A stretch of DNA of 64,000 nt from positions 14,617,760-14,681,759 of the forward strand of contig NC_087084.1 in NCBI RefSeq assembly GCF_026151205.1. The letters run 5' to 3'. Origin of the DNA: Bolinopsis microptera (Eukaryota > Ctenophora > Tentaculata > Lobata > Bolinopsidae). Each line of letters begins with the position of its first letter. The first letter of the stretch is position 1. The notes below the pieces were generated by a model. That model was given only the letters and a program-made list of their open reading frames with translations, had not been told where the DNA came from and searched no databases. Both the position numbers and the translations under genes were made by a program. Positions 54,315 through 63,694 of this stretch are shown here, piece by piece.

Positions 54315-55064
54315 ATGGAACGTCCCTCTTTCCTCAGCTGCCAGAACTGTTGCTTCACTTCCTATAGCCTTGGTGTTACTGATCCTACGGAAGCTTCAGC
54401 AACATTCACCCTCTGTCCCCACCACATAGCCGAATGGAGAAGAATGCCCCACCTCCCCAACCCATCTACTATCCTTTCTACTTATCCTGAACCATCTATG
54501 AAACGTCCCAGACTTTCTTCCTCTAAACCAATAAAACAAGAAATTTTGTCAATGGAAAAACCTCTCTCCTCCACTCCCTCGATAACAGCTCCTGCCCCCG
54601 TCATCTCTCAAACCCCAAGCTTTACCTCCACCTCAACTTTTCTACCTAATTCACGACATGTCTCCAAATCAAAACCAAGACGTCCTCCTTCCTGGTCCCC
54701 ACAAGGCTGCTTGGATTTCTATAACAAAGTAAAGAAAAGATGTCTTGACCCTGACTACCCGGTCAGTTTGTCCAATGCCATCCAATATGCCACTAATTCT
54801 AGGTGTAGTAGTAATAATCAAGGCTTCAAAATTAAACGAAATATAGCTGAGTTGATGATTCTGGACCACGAAACCTTTACCAGGACTAAACAAAATATGG
54901 ATAGAGAACGGATGGATCAGACACACTGTTTGTACGAAGTTTCACTACAGAGTCTGAGTGACGAGTGTCACAAGATTCTCAGCACGCCGGAAATGATGAG
55001 GAAACGACAGATTGCTGTAGAGGATGGATTTATATTTGGGAAATTCGTCTTAAAAGATACTTGA
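54315..55064 (+). CDS. unrecognised 249-residue protein, Ser/Thr/Pro-rich middle and conserved-looking C-terminal helical domain
   Basis: Start taken at ATG 54315 (MERPSFLSC), right after a splice acceptor; an in-frame upstream ATG at 54261 would add hydrophobic residues that look intronic. The N terminus has CQNCCF...TLCPHH, a possible small zinc site. About residues 60-135 are Ser/Thr/Pro-rich and basic (MKRPRLSSSKPIKQEIL, with a sumoylation-type IKQE). The C-terminal 110 residues are charged and helical (CLDFYNKVKKRCLDPDY, NIAELMILDHETFTRTKQNM, EMMRKRQIAVEDGFIFGKF). This suggests a nuclear or chromatin-associated protein, but no family is recognised. Codon use and composition differ clearly from the surrounding AT-rich DNA, supporting real coding. 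Poly(A) signals AATAAA lie near 55830. Confidence 0.6.
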   Translation: MERPSFLSCQNCCFTSYSLGVTDPTEASATFTLCPHHIAEWRRMPHLPNPSTILSTYPEPSMKRPRLSSSKPIKQEILSMEKPLSSTPSITAPAPVISQTPSFTSTSTFLPNSRHVSKSKPRRPPSWSPQGCLDFYNKVKKRCLDPDYPVSLSNAIQYATNSRCSSNNQGFKIKRNIAELMILDHETFTRTKQNMDRERMDQTHCLYEVSLQSLSDECHKILSTPEMMRKRQIAVEDGFIFGKFVLKDT

Positions 55065-55566
55065 ACTTCAAAAAATTGTACATATATTGCAGTAATCTAA
55101 TCTAATTGCAGCAGCACACACTTACTGTTACTATCACGATTGTACTATAAGCTGAAAAGCTCTCAGATCGATTTTGGGCATTCTTAACCACTTGATATAA
55201 TGTTTAATAGTCATTAAATATTATGAATGACGCAGTCATACACGAGTGCATAGAATGGAGGGGGGGCCAGATATCATACCAGAAATTTGAATTTTACTGA
55301 TGGATATCCATTGGATACCTATTACCTATTCAACAATTTTCGTGAGAATTTTTTGATAAACCACAAACCTGCACTGCTGCCTTAAACACTAGGTGGCCTA
55401 GTGGCCGAATGATAGGAAACTTAATTGAGGGTTAAATGAGGAGGGGTACCTGTTAAAAGTTCAAGAAACTTCCTAGGATACCCCTTCAGTGCATACTGTA
55501 AACATAGTACTATTACTCCTTATAATCAAACGATAAGATATCTGTTATAAAGCTAAAGGTCCTGCT
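55065..55566. other. 3' flank of the preceding gene
   Basis: Probable 3' UTR; a G run of 8 near 55260. No gene. Confidence 0.4.
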
Positions 55567-55778
55567 TAAGCTATCCACTCTGATAATTGATATCGATAAT
55601 TATCTCCGATAATTCGTTAAAAAAAGTTATTTGCTTATCTAGATAAAATATATTTTTATTGGTATAAAAATTCAATAGAAATAACCGAATACTGCCACAA
55701 TACAGTGATAGAACCTAAATCGTTATCTGTTTATCTAGATAAAAGATAAAAGATTTCATACCGATAATGGATAGCCTA
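55567..55778. mobile_element. 212-bp hAT-type MITE
   Basis: The ends TAAGCTATCCA and (inverse) TAGGCTATCCA are flanked by GTCCTGCT at 55559-55566 and CTCCTGCT at 55779-55786, a 7-of-8 match. The interior is rich in GATAATTATC/TATCTAGATA palindromes and resembles the ends of the hAT element at 10747-13920 (ACCGATAATGG). It is probably a non-autonomous relative of that family. Confidence 0.65.
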
Positions 55779-56439
55779 CTCCTGCTAGTTATATATAAAA
55801 TATATTTTTGTTTGCTTTAATTGATATTAAATAAAGTTGTACAATTATATGTTTTCTTGAAATTGTCGTTTTCTTGTCCTGTAAAATACTAATTATTATT
55901 AATACTTTCAACACTACTATATAACAAATAATCTGAGATCATGAATACGATGTAGTTACATTGAAACGTCGAGTAAACTCCTTTCCCTAATAAGAGCATT
56001 TTCACTTGTCGCAACAACCGGGATAAAGATAATTTTACACAATACATTTATATATTGAGTATCTATTTTTTGGATTATAACGCAAGACCAGCCGCAATCT
56101 TTATTTTAATATTGATTGTTGATATATACAAATATTTTATTTCATTTCATTTCATTTGATAAATAACAAACCTGCACTACTACTTTAAACACTCCTTTTT
56201 CTCGTTTTTCCAAAAATAGTTTTTTGAACTTTAGAATTTGCTTAATTAAAATTCTCTTAATTAGTTAACCCTTATTGCTTGAAAATATCGAGAATACGAA
56301 TGATTTTTGTAGCAAAAATACATACCATAATTAGCGCGCTAGTTGTATTCAACTCTCTGCCAATACCATCACACGATTTGATTGAATGTATCATTTTCTA
56401 TCTTTTATCATTTAAAAATTAACTCCCCTTCCTTTATAG
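55779..56439. other. gene-free AT-rich stretch upstream of the UBAP2-like gene
   Basis: Contains a 36-bp block (ACTTTCAACACTACTATATA, ACAAATAATCTGAG at 55903-55937) shared with 10065-10104, and a TTTCATTTCATTTCATTT run (56140). A splice acceptor (CCTTCCTTTATAG) ends it at 56439. Confidence 0.45.
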
Positions 56440-56445
56440 CGGCCC

Positions 56446-58636
56446 ATGGTCCAGGGTTGTGATTTGAACATAATGGACGTTAAGTCCAACGTCACCAAAA
56501 GCATCAAGGTAAATTAAACTTTAACATTATTGTTATATTGGGGGGGGGGGGGGGGGGTGTCACGTCCGTCTATGTCCGCTTGTCTCATAGAATCCATCAA
56601 GGACAGGACATAGGCGGACATAGGCGGACATAGGCGGACATAGACGGACATAGGCGGACATAGACGGACATAGGCGGACATAGGCGGACATAGACGGACA
56701 TAGGCGGACATAGGCGGACAAAGGCGGACATTAATGGACACCTAAATTGCTAAATAAAATGTTCAATTTTTGCTGTTATTGGGGATCATGTTTTTTTCCT
56801 CTTCCTCCTCCCCTCCTCAGTCCTCCTCCTACTCCTCGTCCTCAGTCCTCCTCAACAGTCCTCCTCCCCAGTCCTCCTCCTCCTCCTGAGTCCTCCTCCT
56901 GGGTCCTCCTCCTGGGTCCTCCTCCTCCTCTTCATCCTCCTCCTCTTCCTCCTCAGTCCTCAGTCCTCCTCAGTCCTCCTCCTCATCCTTCTCCTCAGTC
57001 CTCCATCCTCCTCTTCAGTCCTCCCCCAGTCCCCCTCCTCAGCTCCTCCTATTCAGTCCTCCTTCTCAGTCCTCCTGAGTCCTCCTCCTCCTCCTCCTCT
57101 TCCCTCTCAGTCATCCTCCTCAGCCATCCTCCTCAGTCCTCCTCCTCAGTCCTCCTCCTCCTGGGTCCTCCTCCTCCTCTTCATCCTCCTTCTTTTCCTC
57201 CTCGGTCCTCAGTCCTCCTCCTCCTGGGTCCTCCTCCTCATCCTTCTCATCAGTCCTCCTCCTCCCCAGTCCTCTCCTAGTCCCCCTCCTTCTCCTCCTC
57301 CTATTCAGTCCTCCTCCTCCTCCTCCTCAGTTCTCCTGAGTCCTCCTTCTCAGTCCTCCTCCTGAGTCCTCCTGAGTCCTCCTCCTCTTCCTTCTGAGTC
57401 CTCCTCCTGAGTCCTCCTCCTCCTCCCTCTCAGTCATCCTCCTGAGTCATCCTCCTCAGCCATCCTCCCCAGCCATCCTCCTCAGCCATCCTCCTCAGTA
57501 CTCCTCAGTCCTCCTCAGTCCTCCTCCTCCTCCTCAGTCCTCCTCCTCCTCCTCCTCCTGGGTCCTCCTGGGTCTTCCTGATCCTCCCCAGTCCTCTTCC
57601 TCTTCCCCTCCTCAGTCCTCCTCCTACTCCTCCTCCTCGTCCTCAATCCTCCCCATCAGTCCTCAACAGTTCTCCTCCTCCCCAGTCCTCCTCCTCCTCC
57701 TGGGGCCTTTTCCTGGGTCCTCCTCCTGGGTCCTCCTCCTCCTGGGTCCTCCTCCTCCTGGGTCCTCCTTCTCCTCCTCAGTCCTTCTCCTCCTCCCCAT
57801 CAGTCCTCTTCCTCCTCTTCCTCTTCCTCCTCCCTCTCAGTCATCCTCCTCAGCCATCCTCCTCAGCCATCCTCCTCAGTCCTCCTCCTTCTCAGTCCTC
57901 CTCAGTCCTCCTCCTGAGTCCTCCTCCTCCTGAGTCATCCTCCTCAGTTCTCCTCCTCCTCCTAGGTCCTCCTTCTGGGTCCTCCTCCTCCTGGGTCTTC
58001 CTGATCCTTCTCCTCCCTCTCAGTCATCCTCCTCAGTCATCCTCCTCAGTCATCCTCCTCAGCCATCCTCCTCAGCCATCCTTCTCAGCCATCCTCCTCA
58101 GTACTCTTCAGTACTCTTCAGTACTCTTCAGTCCTCAAAATGTTTGTCCGCTAATGTCCACCAATGTCCGCTAATGTCCACCAATGTCCATCCAAGTCCG
58201 CCAATGTCCGTCCGGGTCCGCTAATGTCCGTCCGAGTCCGCCAATGTCCATCCGAGTCCGCCAATGTCCGTCCGAGTCCGCCAATGTCCGTCCGAGTCCG
58301 CCAATGTCCGTCCGTGTCCGCCAATGTCCCAAAAAACACGTCCGTTGTCTCATAGAATCGAAAAAGGACAGGACATAGGCGGACATAGACGGACATGACA
58401 CCCCCCCCCCCCTATATTGTTAATTAAACATATCTCTTGACATGGTTGCATGTTCTATAAATGTATTGTTAATATTTCGGTTTATTAGTGACCATTTATG
58501 AGCTGTTTTTGTGAATATTGTAAACAAGATGTGTTATGACGTCACGTGATGATGTCACTAGTCAGGTGACGTCACATGATCTCGTTAATTAGTTTTCTGT
58601 TATGTTTACAGTGTTTGAAAGAGTTTAGTGGTTCTA

Positions 58637-58672
<36 letters not shown>

Positions 58673-61600
58673 AATGACTACTTTTGGGACTTGGGGAATT
58701 ACTAGTTCAAGGGGGCTATATTTATGAGTCGCATTTAAACTTGATTTCTCTTGGAGAATTTCTCTTTAGACTCTTAACTTGCGAACAAATTGAAGCAGCA
58801 AACTTTAGGCTAGAAACTTTATTGAATTGAAATAATCATTCCACGTAACAACGTCTTCTTCAGTTCTGTAATAAAATTGTTAAACATGTGTAAAAATTAA
58901 CGACGGAAAGAAATTTAAAATAACATTAAAACAAAAACAGAGAAATAAAATTTCCGAAATATGACCCAAAAAATGTAATTGCAAAAAATGTCAAAACAAC
59001 AAAAAATACGACAAGAAGAAATGTGAGCTAATACAACTAAATACTGTACTACTCATGATACTAAACTAATTAGTAAACGTAAAACTGGTTGTTCAGAATT
59101 CACAGTTCATGTGTAAAAACTAATGATAAAATCAGCACTTAAGCAACGATAACTCGGTTGTCATGGATACTATCCAAGATAGTCCTATCAATACATTATT
59201 TACTAGTTAAACATCGACTAAATATTTGTACAAATAACTCAACTCAGAACGATCATTCATTTCAGGACTTAATCTCAATATATACATCGCTTCTACAATC
59301 TTTCTACGAACAGTTTTACTCTGTAAATCAAGTAACTTAAAAGATAAAACTGGGGTTCGGTTAGGATGTAGAGATGCGTAGTGCTGTCCAACCCCATTCT
59401 CTGGATGTGCTCTAGGATTCCTAGCAGCCTGTCTGTGCTCCATCAGACGAGCATGGAGGCTTCTCTCAGTTTCCCCACAGTATCTCTTACCACATAACTC
59501 GCAAGTAACTAAGTAAATAGCTCCTTTTGTTGAGCATGTTGTTCCTGTGAGTCTAGGGCAGATCTCACAATTGTTAGGGTTACCAAGGTCACAAGTCTTC
59601 TTATCCAGTGGACGAGAGCGGCAGAAGATGTCCTGTAACTTCTTACCAGGTGTAAAAATAACTCTGATGGGGAGTTTGTTAGATTTGATGTAGTTGCGAA
59701 TCTTATTACAAACTGTTCCAGAGATGAATGGTAAGGTGAGTGGGACAGAGTCAGGTGTGGTTTGACGTCTTCTCCTAGTCCTCCTGTTCCTTGCGTTATG
59801 ACTCAGAGGTTGGTGTCCATTTTTCTTTAAGAGATCATCGATAATCTTAACTGAATGATCGAGTTCCTGGGGTCCTGAGGAAGCAATGGTGGCATTACGG
59901 TAGAAGTTCTTCTTACACTCCTCCTTCACTGAGTCCGGGTGGTGTGACTTCTGGTGTAATGTTATCCCCTTGTTCTGGGTTTTCCTGTAGAATCTGTGGT
60001 GCACTTTTCCTTCCTCATCGATCCGGATTTCCGTACTCAGGAACGGGACAAAATCCGCAGGGGTAGACGGGAACTCAATCTCCCACTTGATTCTGTTATC
60101 GGGATCCTGGTCGGCTATGCGTTGTAACATATCCAGTGCTTCTTCTCTGGATTTGGCTAAGGAACCAGCATCATCTACATACCGTTTGTATAAGAACCGA
60201 ACAGGGTTACTGATGTAATAACTGTCTAAATATATACTATTACGCTCGAATTTCCACATTCTAATAATCGCTACAGGAGGGGATGGTCTACAACCCATGA
60301 ATAAACCTAAAAGTTGTTTATAAAGTCTCCCATTAAATGTAAAATAAGAATTCGTCAAAACTACTGTAAAGATACCTCTAATTTCTGATAAACTTAAACA
60401 ATACGTACTTAACTTACTCCAATGTTCTTCTGCAAATTCAATAACTGTCTCAATACACTCATTGATATTCAAATTCGTATACAAAGCTGATACATCCGCT
60501 GTAAAGAACTGTAAACCTTTAAGTTCACTCTCTGGTAGCCTACAGAGGATGTCCAGGTGGCTGTAGATATCGTACATATGAGTAGGTACTTCTCTCAACA
60601 AAGGACTGATAATGTCGGTAACTAACCAAGCCAACTTCTCTGTAGGTGAGCCACAACACGATACGATTGGTCTAACTTTCATATCCTCCAAGTTGATACG
60701 AGAGTAGTCAGTATCAGGTGGGAACTTGTGTGTCTTCACCAGGGTGTACATAGTAGGTAATGTAGAGTACGAGCTAATAAATAAATCCTCAATACGTGAG
60801 TCTAATTCCATATGGTTACTGCAAATAGTCCGCCACAACCTATTACACTCTGATTCAATATCTGCACATTTCTTGTTAATTTGATTCTGATACGTTATAG
60901 GAGTAGGTCGTTGAACAGGTCTGCGTACTCCGTAACTCGAACGGGTGGGCTCTACCCATTCGTAGACTCCAGAAGTGCTCTTGTTCAGGTGTTCGATCGT
61001 TAGCGTCCGGTACGTATCAACACTAGTCACGACAAACTCGCCACACTTATCAGACTTCGAGATGTGAATGTTCGGTCTTTCCTTGAGAGTACGTAGTCCA
61101 GTTCGCTGATTAAAAGTGAGGTTTGATGGTGGCTGGATATCTGGTGCTCTCAGGATGCTCATCATAAACCGGTTGAACAATTTCAAGTCCATCTCGAGTT
61201 GTGGATCTTCGTTCGGTGGTGCAGGGATGTAGGGTCGTTGAAACGGGCATTTCTTCTTGCGTGCTTGCCTGTACAAAGAATCTAACTGTCCTGGGTTCAG
61301 AGCTTCGTTAGGTTCGTTGGATTCGTTGTTACGTTTCCATCTGCACTTATACGCACATTCAGTCAAGTTCACTTCAACCTCTTTTATCAACGATTCATCC
61401 ACTTTCCGAGGTAATGCGAATTTTGGACCGAGTGATAAGATGTCCAGCTCGGCCTCCGTAACGTTCAGTGGTTCCTCAGGATTGCAATCAATAACAGTAA
61501 CTCGTGATGTAGGGGTGGATGGATCCACGATAGTGGTGTGAGGAGGAGGACTATAGGGGTAATGCTTCTGAAGTAACCAGTAAAACTTATTCTGAAGATG

Positions 61601-63286
61601 CTCCTTGTAATCACGTTTAACGTCTAGATTATTTGTTTCAAATACTGACAAGATTTCATGAAGACACCACTGATTCGAGAACACAAGATATAACTGGTGT
61701 TTAGTATCACAAATGTGTTGTTTCAAACAATTGATGTCCGCATATAACTGTTTAATACATTGATTTAAACTGAGGATGCGGATCTTATGTAACAACACAG
61801 AGAAGTCCAGAGGGAGATGATTAGGAAATAAAATGTCTGTATTTAAATTACAATTGTTCAAAATGAATGCTGGAAAAATCCTAGTAGCTTTGCATTTCTT
61901 CATAAAACATAACTTTTGTTCCGTGACTTTTAGTTTTTCACCTAAGCTAAGAAATTGACGGGTAAGCCCAATACTGGATCGAGGTAATCCCAGGTTGGAT
62001 AAATAGTTCAAGGGGGCTATATTTATGAGTCGCATTTAAACTTGATTTCTCTTGGAGAATTTCTCTTTAGACTCTTAACTTGCGAACAAATTGAAGCAGC
62101 AAACTTTAGGCTAGAAACTTTATTGAATTGAAATAATCATTCCACGTAACAACGTCTTCTTCAGTTCTGTAATAAAATTGTTAAACATGTGTAAAAATTA
62201 ACGACGGAAAGAAATTTAAAATAACATTAAAACAAAAACAGAGAAATAAAATTTCCGAAATATGACCCAAAAAATGTAATTGCAAAAAATGTCAAAACAA
62301 CAAAAAATACGACAAGAAGAAATGTGAGCTAATACAACTAAATACTGTACTACTCATGATACTAAACTAATTAGTAAACGTAAAACTGGTTGTTCAGAAT
62401 TCACAGTTCATGTGTAAAAACTAATGATAAAATCAGCACTTACGTCAACGATTTTACCCCGAGTCCCCATGATTTTTAGTCCCCATTAGTCCCCAAAAGT
62501 CTCCATTAGTCCCCATTTAGATGATTTTTAGTCCCCATTAGTCCCCCCCCCCCGGTTCTACTGAACTTGATTACGGACCGAAACAAACTGAAACGAGATT
62601 TTCCGTTTCACTATCTACTAACTATCCTATCTGGTCGGTAATCACCGTAATCAAGCCTAGGAGAAAAACTGATTCAAAGGAATACTTACTACTTATTACT
62701 TACGTTACATTGTAGGAAACTAATAGTCACCTGTACCTCATCAGTCAGTAAGTGTTTATTTTGCTCATAATTTGATGTGTAATTACTAATGACTGTCAGG
62801 TAACGGTTCCCACGGAAGAACAGAAGCGATTAGCACAGTTATCCTCATTCGAACGAATAGAAACGATGCAAGATAATATTATTAAAAAAATGGTAAGTTT
62901 CTACTCTTCATTGTAAAAAGGGCTTGTGATACACTGACCAATTCAGATCATTAAATCCGGCAAATCGAGACTCGCCCAAAGTTAGTTAAACAATTTAATG
63001 ATAATTTCCTTGAAAGCACGTGCCATAATAGTTTTTACATGAAAAAGTACGAATATAACATACTCGTTGAAAGTTTTTATACATGAATGTGTTGCATATT
63101 AATTGGTTGCCTGACAGGTAGAAGTCACGAAGCACACGTATGAAGAGTGTGCTATGGAATTGGCGGGAACGGACATGGACATGGAATCAGCTATAACTAA
63201 TTTAATAGATGGTAAATCCTTAGTCCTTATTAATTAATATACTGTTAATCAATGTACTGTTTATAGACTCTACTCAGTGGGATAAT
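56446..63286 (+). CDS. UBAP2/Lingerer-like gene, first four coding exons (UBA domain)
   Basis: Exons: 56446-56508, 62800-62892, 63118-63211, 63267-63286; the gene continues off the window. Donors are GTAAAT, GTAAGT, GTAAAT, GTAAGT and acceptors all end in (C/T)AG. Phases 0, 0, 1 keep one frame. An ATG at 56473 (MDVKSNVTKSIK) is an alternative start. The protein reads ...VPTEEQKRLAQLSSFERIE, then a three-helix UBA-type domain (MVEVTKHTYEECAMELAGTD, SAITNLID) and DSTQWDN. This follows the N terminus of UBAP2L/Lingerer: a TxEQxRLAQ helix, a UBA domain of xVTxxxxxEC..AL.....D...AI..L type, then a Trp-containing stretch. That family acts in the cytoplasm in stress-granule and mRNA regulation, binding ubiquitin or partners through UBA. 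The first intron is 6.3 kb and consists largely of mobile elements. Confidence 0.75.
56541..58412. mobile_element. homopolymer-ended element filled with minisatellites (1872 bp)
   Basis: Left end: a 17-18-base G run, then TGTCACGTCCGTCTATGTCC. Right end: the inverse (GGACATAGACGGACATGACA followed by a 12-base C run). Flanks TATATTG at 56534-56540 and 58413-58419 form a 7-bp target duplication. The interior is wholly tandem repeat: GGACATAGGC units (56603-56740), a CT satellite (56800-58130), and AATGTCCGTCCGAGTCCGCC units (58141-58330). A stretch TTGTCTCATAGAATC...AAGGACAGGACATAGGCGG appears in direct orientation near both ends. No gene. It lies in intron 1 of the UBAP2-like gene. Confidence 0.75.
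56800..58130 (-). repeat. pyrimidine (TCCTCCTCAG) satellite
   Basis: On the minus strand this is the same GAGGAGGACTGAGG satellite as at 27940-30089. It includes the marker words GAGGATGGCTGAGG, GACCCAGGAGGA and GATGACTGAGAGGGAGGA. Presence inside two unrelated inverted-repeat elements suggests transfer of satellite between them or capture by both. Confidence 0.85.
58413..58629. other. intronic spacer with TGACGTCA-type sites
   Basis: Contains TTATGACGTCACGTGATGAT and AGGTGACGTCACATGATC, overlapping CRE- and E-box-like palindromes, within intron 1 of the UBAP2-like gene. Could be regulatory; inference only. Confidence 0.35.
58703..59141 (-). repeat. downstream Penelope terminal repeat
   Basis: 439 bp, AT-rich, from TAGTTCAAGGGGGCTATATT to AATCAGCACTTA. 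Same as 62004-62442 at a constant offset of 3301. It contains the first codons of the ORF (58734 downward) without the rest. Confidence 0.92.
59207..62035 (-). CDS. Penelope reverse transcriptase with GIY-YIG endonuclease (942 aa)
   Basis: Order of domains: N-terminal region (1-300) with several cysteines; reverse transcriptase (about 300-690) with KVRPIVSCCGSPTEKLAW (453-470), the first catalytic motif TADVSALYTNLN (512-523), GLFMGCRPSPPVA (577-589) and the YVDD box (619-622); a basic linker (RNRRTRRRR, 749-757); a cysteine-bearing segment (CDLGNPNNCEIC, 815-826); and a C-terminal GIY-YIG nuclease (AIYLVTCELCGKRYCGET, 839-856, then R858 and EHR, with the downstream E). This RT followed by GIY-YIG layout is diagnostic of endonuclease-positive Penelope-like elements, whose RT is related to telomerase. 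The nuclease nicks the target and the RT copies the RNA there. Length is in the upper range for the family. ATG at 62035 lies 32 bp inside the upstream repeat; no intron seen. Confidence 0.93.
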   Translation of the reverse strand: MRLINIAPLNYLSNLGLPRSSIGLTRQFLSLGEKLKVTEQKLCFMKKCKATRIFPAFILNNCNLNTDILFPNHLPLDFSVLLHKIRILSLNQCIKQLYADINCLKQHICDTKHQLYLVFSNQWCLHEILSVFETNNLDVKRDYKEHLQNKFYWLLQKHYPYSPPPHTTIVDPSTPTSRVTVIDCNPEEPLNVTEAELDILSLGPKFALPRKVDESLIKEVEVNLTECAYKCRWKRNNESNEPNEALNPGQLDSLYRQARKKKCPFQRPYIPAPPNEDPQLEMDLKLFNRFMMSILRAPDIQPPSNLTFNQRTGLRTLKERPNIHISKSDKCGEFVVTSVDTYRTLTIEHLNKSTSGVYEWVEPTRSSYGVRRPVQRPTPITYQNQINKKCADIESECNRLWRTICSNHMELDSRIEDLFISSYSTLPTMYTLVKTHKFPPDTDYSRINLEDMKVRPIVSCCGSPTEKLAWLVTDIISPLLREVPTHMYDIYSHLDILCRLPESELKGLQFFTADVSALYTNLNINECIETVIEFAEEHWSKLSTYCLSLSEIRGIFTVVLTNSYFTFNGRLYKQLLGLFMGCRPSPPVAIIRMWKFERNSIYLDSYYISNPVRFLYKRYVDDAGSLAKSREEALDMLQRIADQDPDNRIKWEIEFPSTPADFVPFLSTEIRIDEEGKVHHRFYRKTQNKGITLHQKSHHPDSVKEECKKNFYRNATIASSGPQELDHSVKIIDDLLKKNGHQPLSHNARNRRTRRRRQTTPDSVPLTLPFISGTVCNKIRNYIKSNKLPIRVIFTPGKKLQDIFCRSRPLDKKTCDLGNPNNCEICPRLTGTTCSTKGAIYLVTCELCGKRYCGETERSLHARLMEHRQAARNPRAHPENGVGQHYASLHPNRTPVLSFKLLDLQSKTVRRKIVEAMYILRLSPEMNDRSELSYLYKYLVDV
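62004..62442 (-). repeat. upstream Penelope terminal repeat
   Basis: Same 439 bp as 58703-59141. It should contain the promoter and 5' UTR; the ORF start codon lies at 62033-62035. Confidence 0.92.
62562..62799. other. 3' part of intron 1 of the UBAP2-like gene
   Basis: AT-rich intron sequence ending in the acceptor ATGACTGTCAG just before exon 2. Confidence 0.5.
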
Positions 63287-63694
63287 GTAAGTGTAGAATA
63301 TTATTATTATATAATTCTTAAGTCATCGAGTACCTATTGTATGTATTCCAGGTGTATTTCTGTTGACTGACATACCCTTAAGTTTTAAAAGCTGTTTAAA
63401 TGCCGCATCACGTTCTCACGCTATACCGTATATAATAATATAATACCACCTTTTCAAATTTGCAGTTTTTAAAGCCTCAAATTTAAGATGAAGTTAGTGT
63501 ACTAAAACTTCATATCTTGTACAGTATACAGTATACAATGTACATGCGTGTATACATTATACACTGCACTGATAGTACACACTGATGTTTAAAAAACTAT
63601 GCTTGCTATACGTACGTGTGATATATAATCACAAGTAATGTTACTTTACAATCGCTTCTGTGTGCTAGAATTAAAAAGTTCCGCAAAGTTTCAA
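63287..63694 (+). other. intron of the UBAP2-like gene
   Basis: AT-rich, with TGTACA-type palindromic words at 63520-63575 (ACAGTATACAGTATACAATG). No exon recognised. Confidence 0.45.

Larger units (their letters stand above)
58703..62442 (-). mobile_element. Penelope-like retroelement, complete, with terminal direct repeats
   Basis: A single long ORF lies between two direct repeats of 439 bp (58703-59141 and 62004-62442) that agree at every base I compared. The ORF begins inside the upstream repeat, as in known Penelope elements, whose terminal repeats arise from head-to-tail partial copies. TTAC is shared at both outer junctions (58699-58702, 62440-62443) and may be the target duplication. 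Intact ORF and identical repeats suggest a young, possibly active copy. It interrupts the element at 58638-62553. Confidence 0.9.
58638..62553. mobile_element. second homopolymer-ended element, hosting a Penelope insertion
   Basis: Left end: a 34-base G run then TAATGACTACTTTTGGGAC. Right end (inverse): an 11-base C run preceded by TAATGGGGACT units. Exact 8-bp target duplication GGTTCTAC at 58630-58637 and 62554-62561. Without the nested Penelope (58703-62442) the element is about 176 bp, and its right half is a tandem of AGTCCCCATT words. The same design (G run, short repeats, inverse C run, 7-8-bp duplication) is seen at 56541-58412. Confidence 0.75.

Noticed and set aside
56747-57280. 177-codon plus-strand Pro/Ser/Leu frame
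   Set aside because: Same satellite on the other strand; no start context, and composition is explained by TCC repeats.
61257-61541. 94-codon plus-strand frame
   Set aside because: Antisense shadow of the Penelope ORF.
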